Of a stretch of DNA of 6,727 bases, positions 6,442 through 6,727 are shown piece after piece. The notes beneath the pieces were generated by a model that had not been told where the DNA came from, ran no database searches, and worked only from the letters and a program-made list of their open reading frames with translations. The translations under genes and the position numbers were made by a program. The first letter of the stretch is position 1. The number at the start of each line of letters is the position of its first letter. Origin of the DNA: Clostridia bacterium (GTDB taxonomy: Bacteria > Bacillota > Clostridia > Christensenellales > Aristaeellaceae). The stretch lies in the NCBI GenBank assembly GCA_017469605.1, contig JAFUGB010000395.1, positions 1-6,727 on the forward strand, written 5' to 3'.

Positions 6442-6471
6442 ATTATACATGAAAAGGGGATCCCCAATTAA
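6442..6471 (-). promoter_or_regulatory. Weak distal promoter candidate with a palindrome in its spacer
   Basis: On the minus strand a perfect TATAAT (6447-6442) is preceded, after 18 bases, by TTAATT (6471-6466), only a 3 of 6 match to the -35 consensus. The perfect palindrome GGGGATCCCC (6456-6465) fills the upstream half of the spacer, a position typical of repressor operators. The start codon of oppA is about 250 bases away, so this would give a long leader. The -10 match is good, but the promoter as a whole is unproven. Confidence 0.3.
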
Positions 6472-6498
6472 AACTGTACAAACAGAAATTGGCGGGGG
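6461..6498. repeat. Two-step hairpin
   Basis: CCAATT (6464-6469) pairs with AATTGG (6487-6492), and CTGT (6474-6477) pairs with ACAG (6482-6485) around an ACAA loop, with an asymmetric internal loop between the two stems. The outer stem can extend with CC/GG after one bulged C at 6493. It shares bases with the GGGGATCCCC palindrome (6456-6465), so the two structures exclude each other. Confidence 0.5.
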
Positions 6499-6502
6499 AA
6501 CG

Positions 6503-6554
6503 ATAAGGGCCTGCGCGGCCCTTATAATCCTGCGGCAAGGGATTCATCCCTTGC
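6503..6554. repeat. Pair of hairpins sharing an AAGGG/CCCTT core
   Basis: ATAAGGGCC (6503-6511) and GGCCCTTAT (6517-6525) form a perfect 9-bp stem with a TGCGC loop. Nine bases on, GCAAGGGAT (6535-6543) and ATCCCTTGC (6546-6554) form another perfect 9-bp arrangement with a TC loop, or 8 bp with a TTCA loop. Neither is followed by a T run on either strand, so they are poor terminators. The shared core and tandem arrangement look like a palindromic repeat pair (REP-like) or part of a structured RNA. Confidence 0.6.
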
Positions 6555-6631
6555 ATCCCACCGGGCGAACCGGCTTAAAAGAAACAACAAACAATTTACG
6601 CCTGTAACTTGAATGTCGCAAAGAGAGCTTC

Positions 6632-6727
6632 CGGGCAGAAGAAAACCCGTTGGCCAGCCGAAAAATAAGTTTACTTATTTTTTTCGGTCTGCCCAGCGGG
6701 TTTTCGCTGTGTGCTTTGCGCACAGCA
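6632..6727. repeat. Structured dispersed repeat, copy 2 (upstream of oppA), cut by window end
   Basis: This matches 1-93 in the same orientation with about four to five substitutions and three added bases in the A/T tracts at the apex. The folding is kept: the long stem runs 6641-6705 and the second hairpin, GCTGTGTGC/GCGCACAGC with its TTT loop, runs 6706-6726. The changed base in the second stem gives a G-T wobble rather than a break, and the change at 6650 turns a G-G mismatch of copy 1 into a T-G wobble. The unit probably continues beyond the window. Confidence 0.85.

Noticed and set aside
6192..6480. Known peptide-responsive sites (CodY box) or a known riboswitch upstream of oppA
   Set aside because: I searched by eye for an AATTTTCWGAAAATT-like box and for familiar riboswitch cores and found no acceptable match.
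6503..6554. Hairpin pair as transcription terminators of a neighbouring gene
   Set aside because: No T run follows either stem on either strand.
1..6727. CRISPR array, tRNA, rRNA or insertion sequence
   Set aside because: The repeat occurs only at the two ends with no regularly spaced units, no cloverleaf-like tRNA or rRNA sequence is seen, and no transposase frame is present.

Overview
The window holds one complete oligopeptide ABC importer operon, oppA-oppB-oppC-oppD-oppF, read entirely on the minus strand (from 6191 down to 438). It is flanked on both sides by intergenic DNA rich in inverted repeats. The protein families, the Gram-positive style of OppD and OppF C-termini, the AGGAGG-type ribosome binding sites and the GC-rich coding sequence beside an AT-rich promoter region suggest a GC-rich member of the Bacillota, probably a Clostridia-type anaerobe. 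That placement is an inference; no taxonomic marker gene is present.

Layout from left to right: (1) 1-93 is one copy of a structured repeat, followed to about 215 by further perfect hairpins. (2) 216-437 has no gene but holds a plausible terminator for the operon at 383-411. (3) 438-1361 oppF and 1358-2443 oppD are the two ATPases and overlap by 4 bases. (4) 2457-3494 oppC and 3498-4445 oppB are the two permeases. (5) 4446-4538 is an intercistronic gap with a perfect 13-bp hairpin. (6) 4539-6191 oppA is the extracellular peptide-binding protein. (7) 6192-6631 has no gene and carries a good sigma-A-type promoter, an inverted repeat in the presumed leader, a distal promoter candidate and three hairpins. 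(8) 6632-6727 is a second copy of the repeat seen at 1-93, in the same orientation, cut by the window end.

How the genes work together: OppA captures peptides outside the membrane and delivers them to the OppB/OppC channel. OppD and OppF form the ATP-hydrolysing pair on the cytoplasmic face. All five subunits are present, intact and in canonical order, and their key motifs are recognisable. The promoter at 6255-6283 probably drives the whole operon. The hairpin after oppA may let OppA be made in excess over the membrane complex.

I see no new enzymatic system. What goes beyond a textbook transporter is in the non-coding DNA: the conserved multi-hairpin repeat bracketing the operon, the AAGGG-core hairpin pair upstream, the hairpin between oppA and oppB, and the inverted repeat between promoter and start codon.
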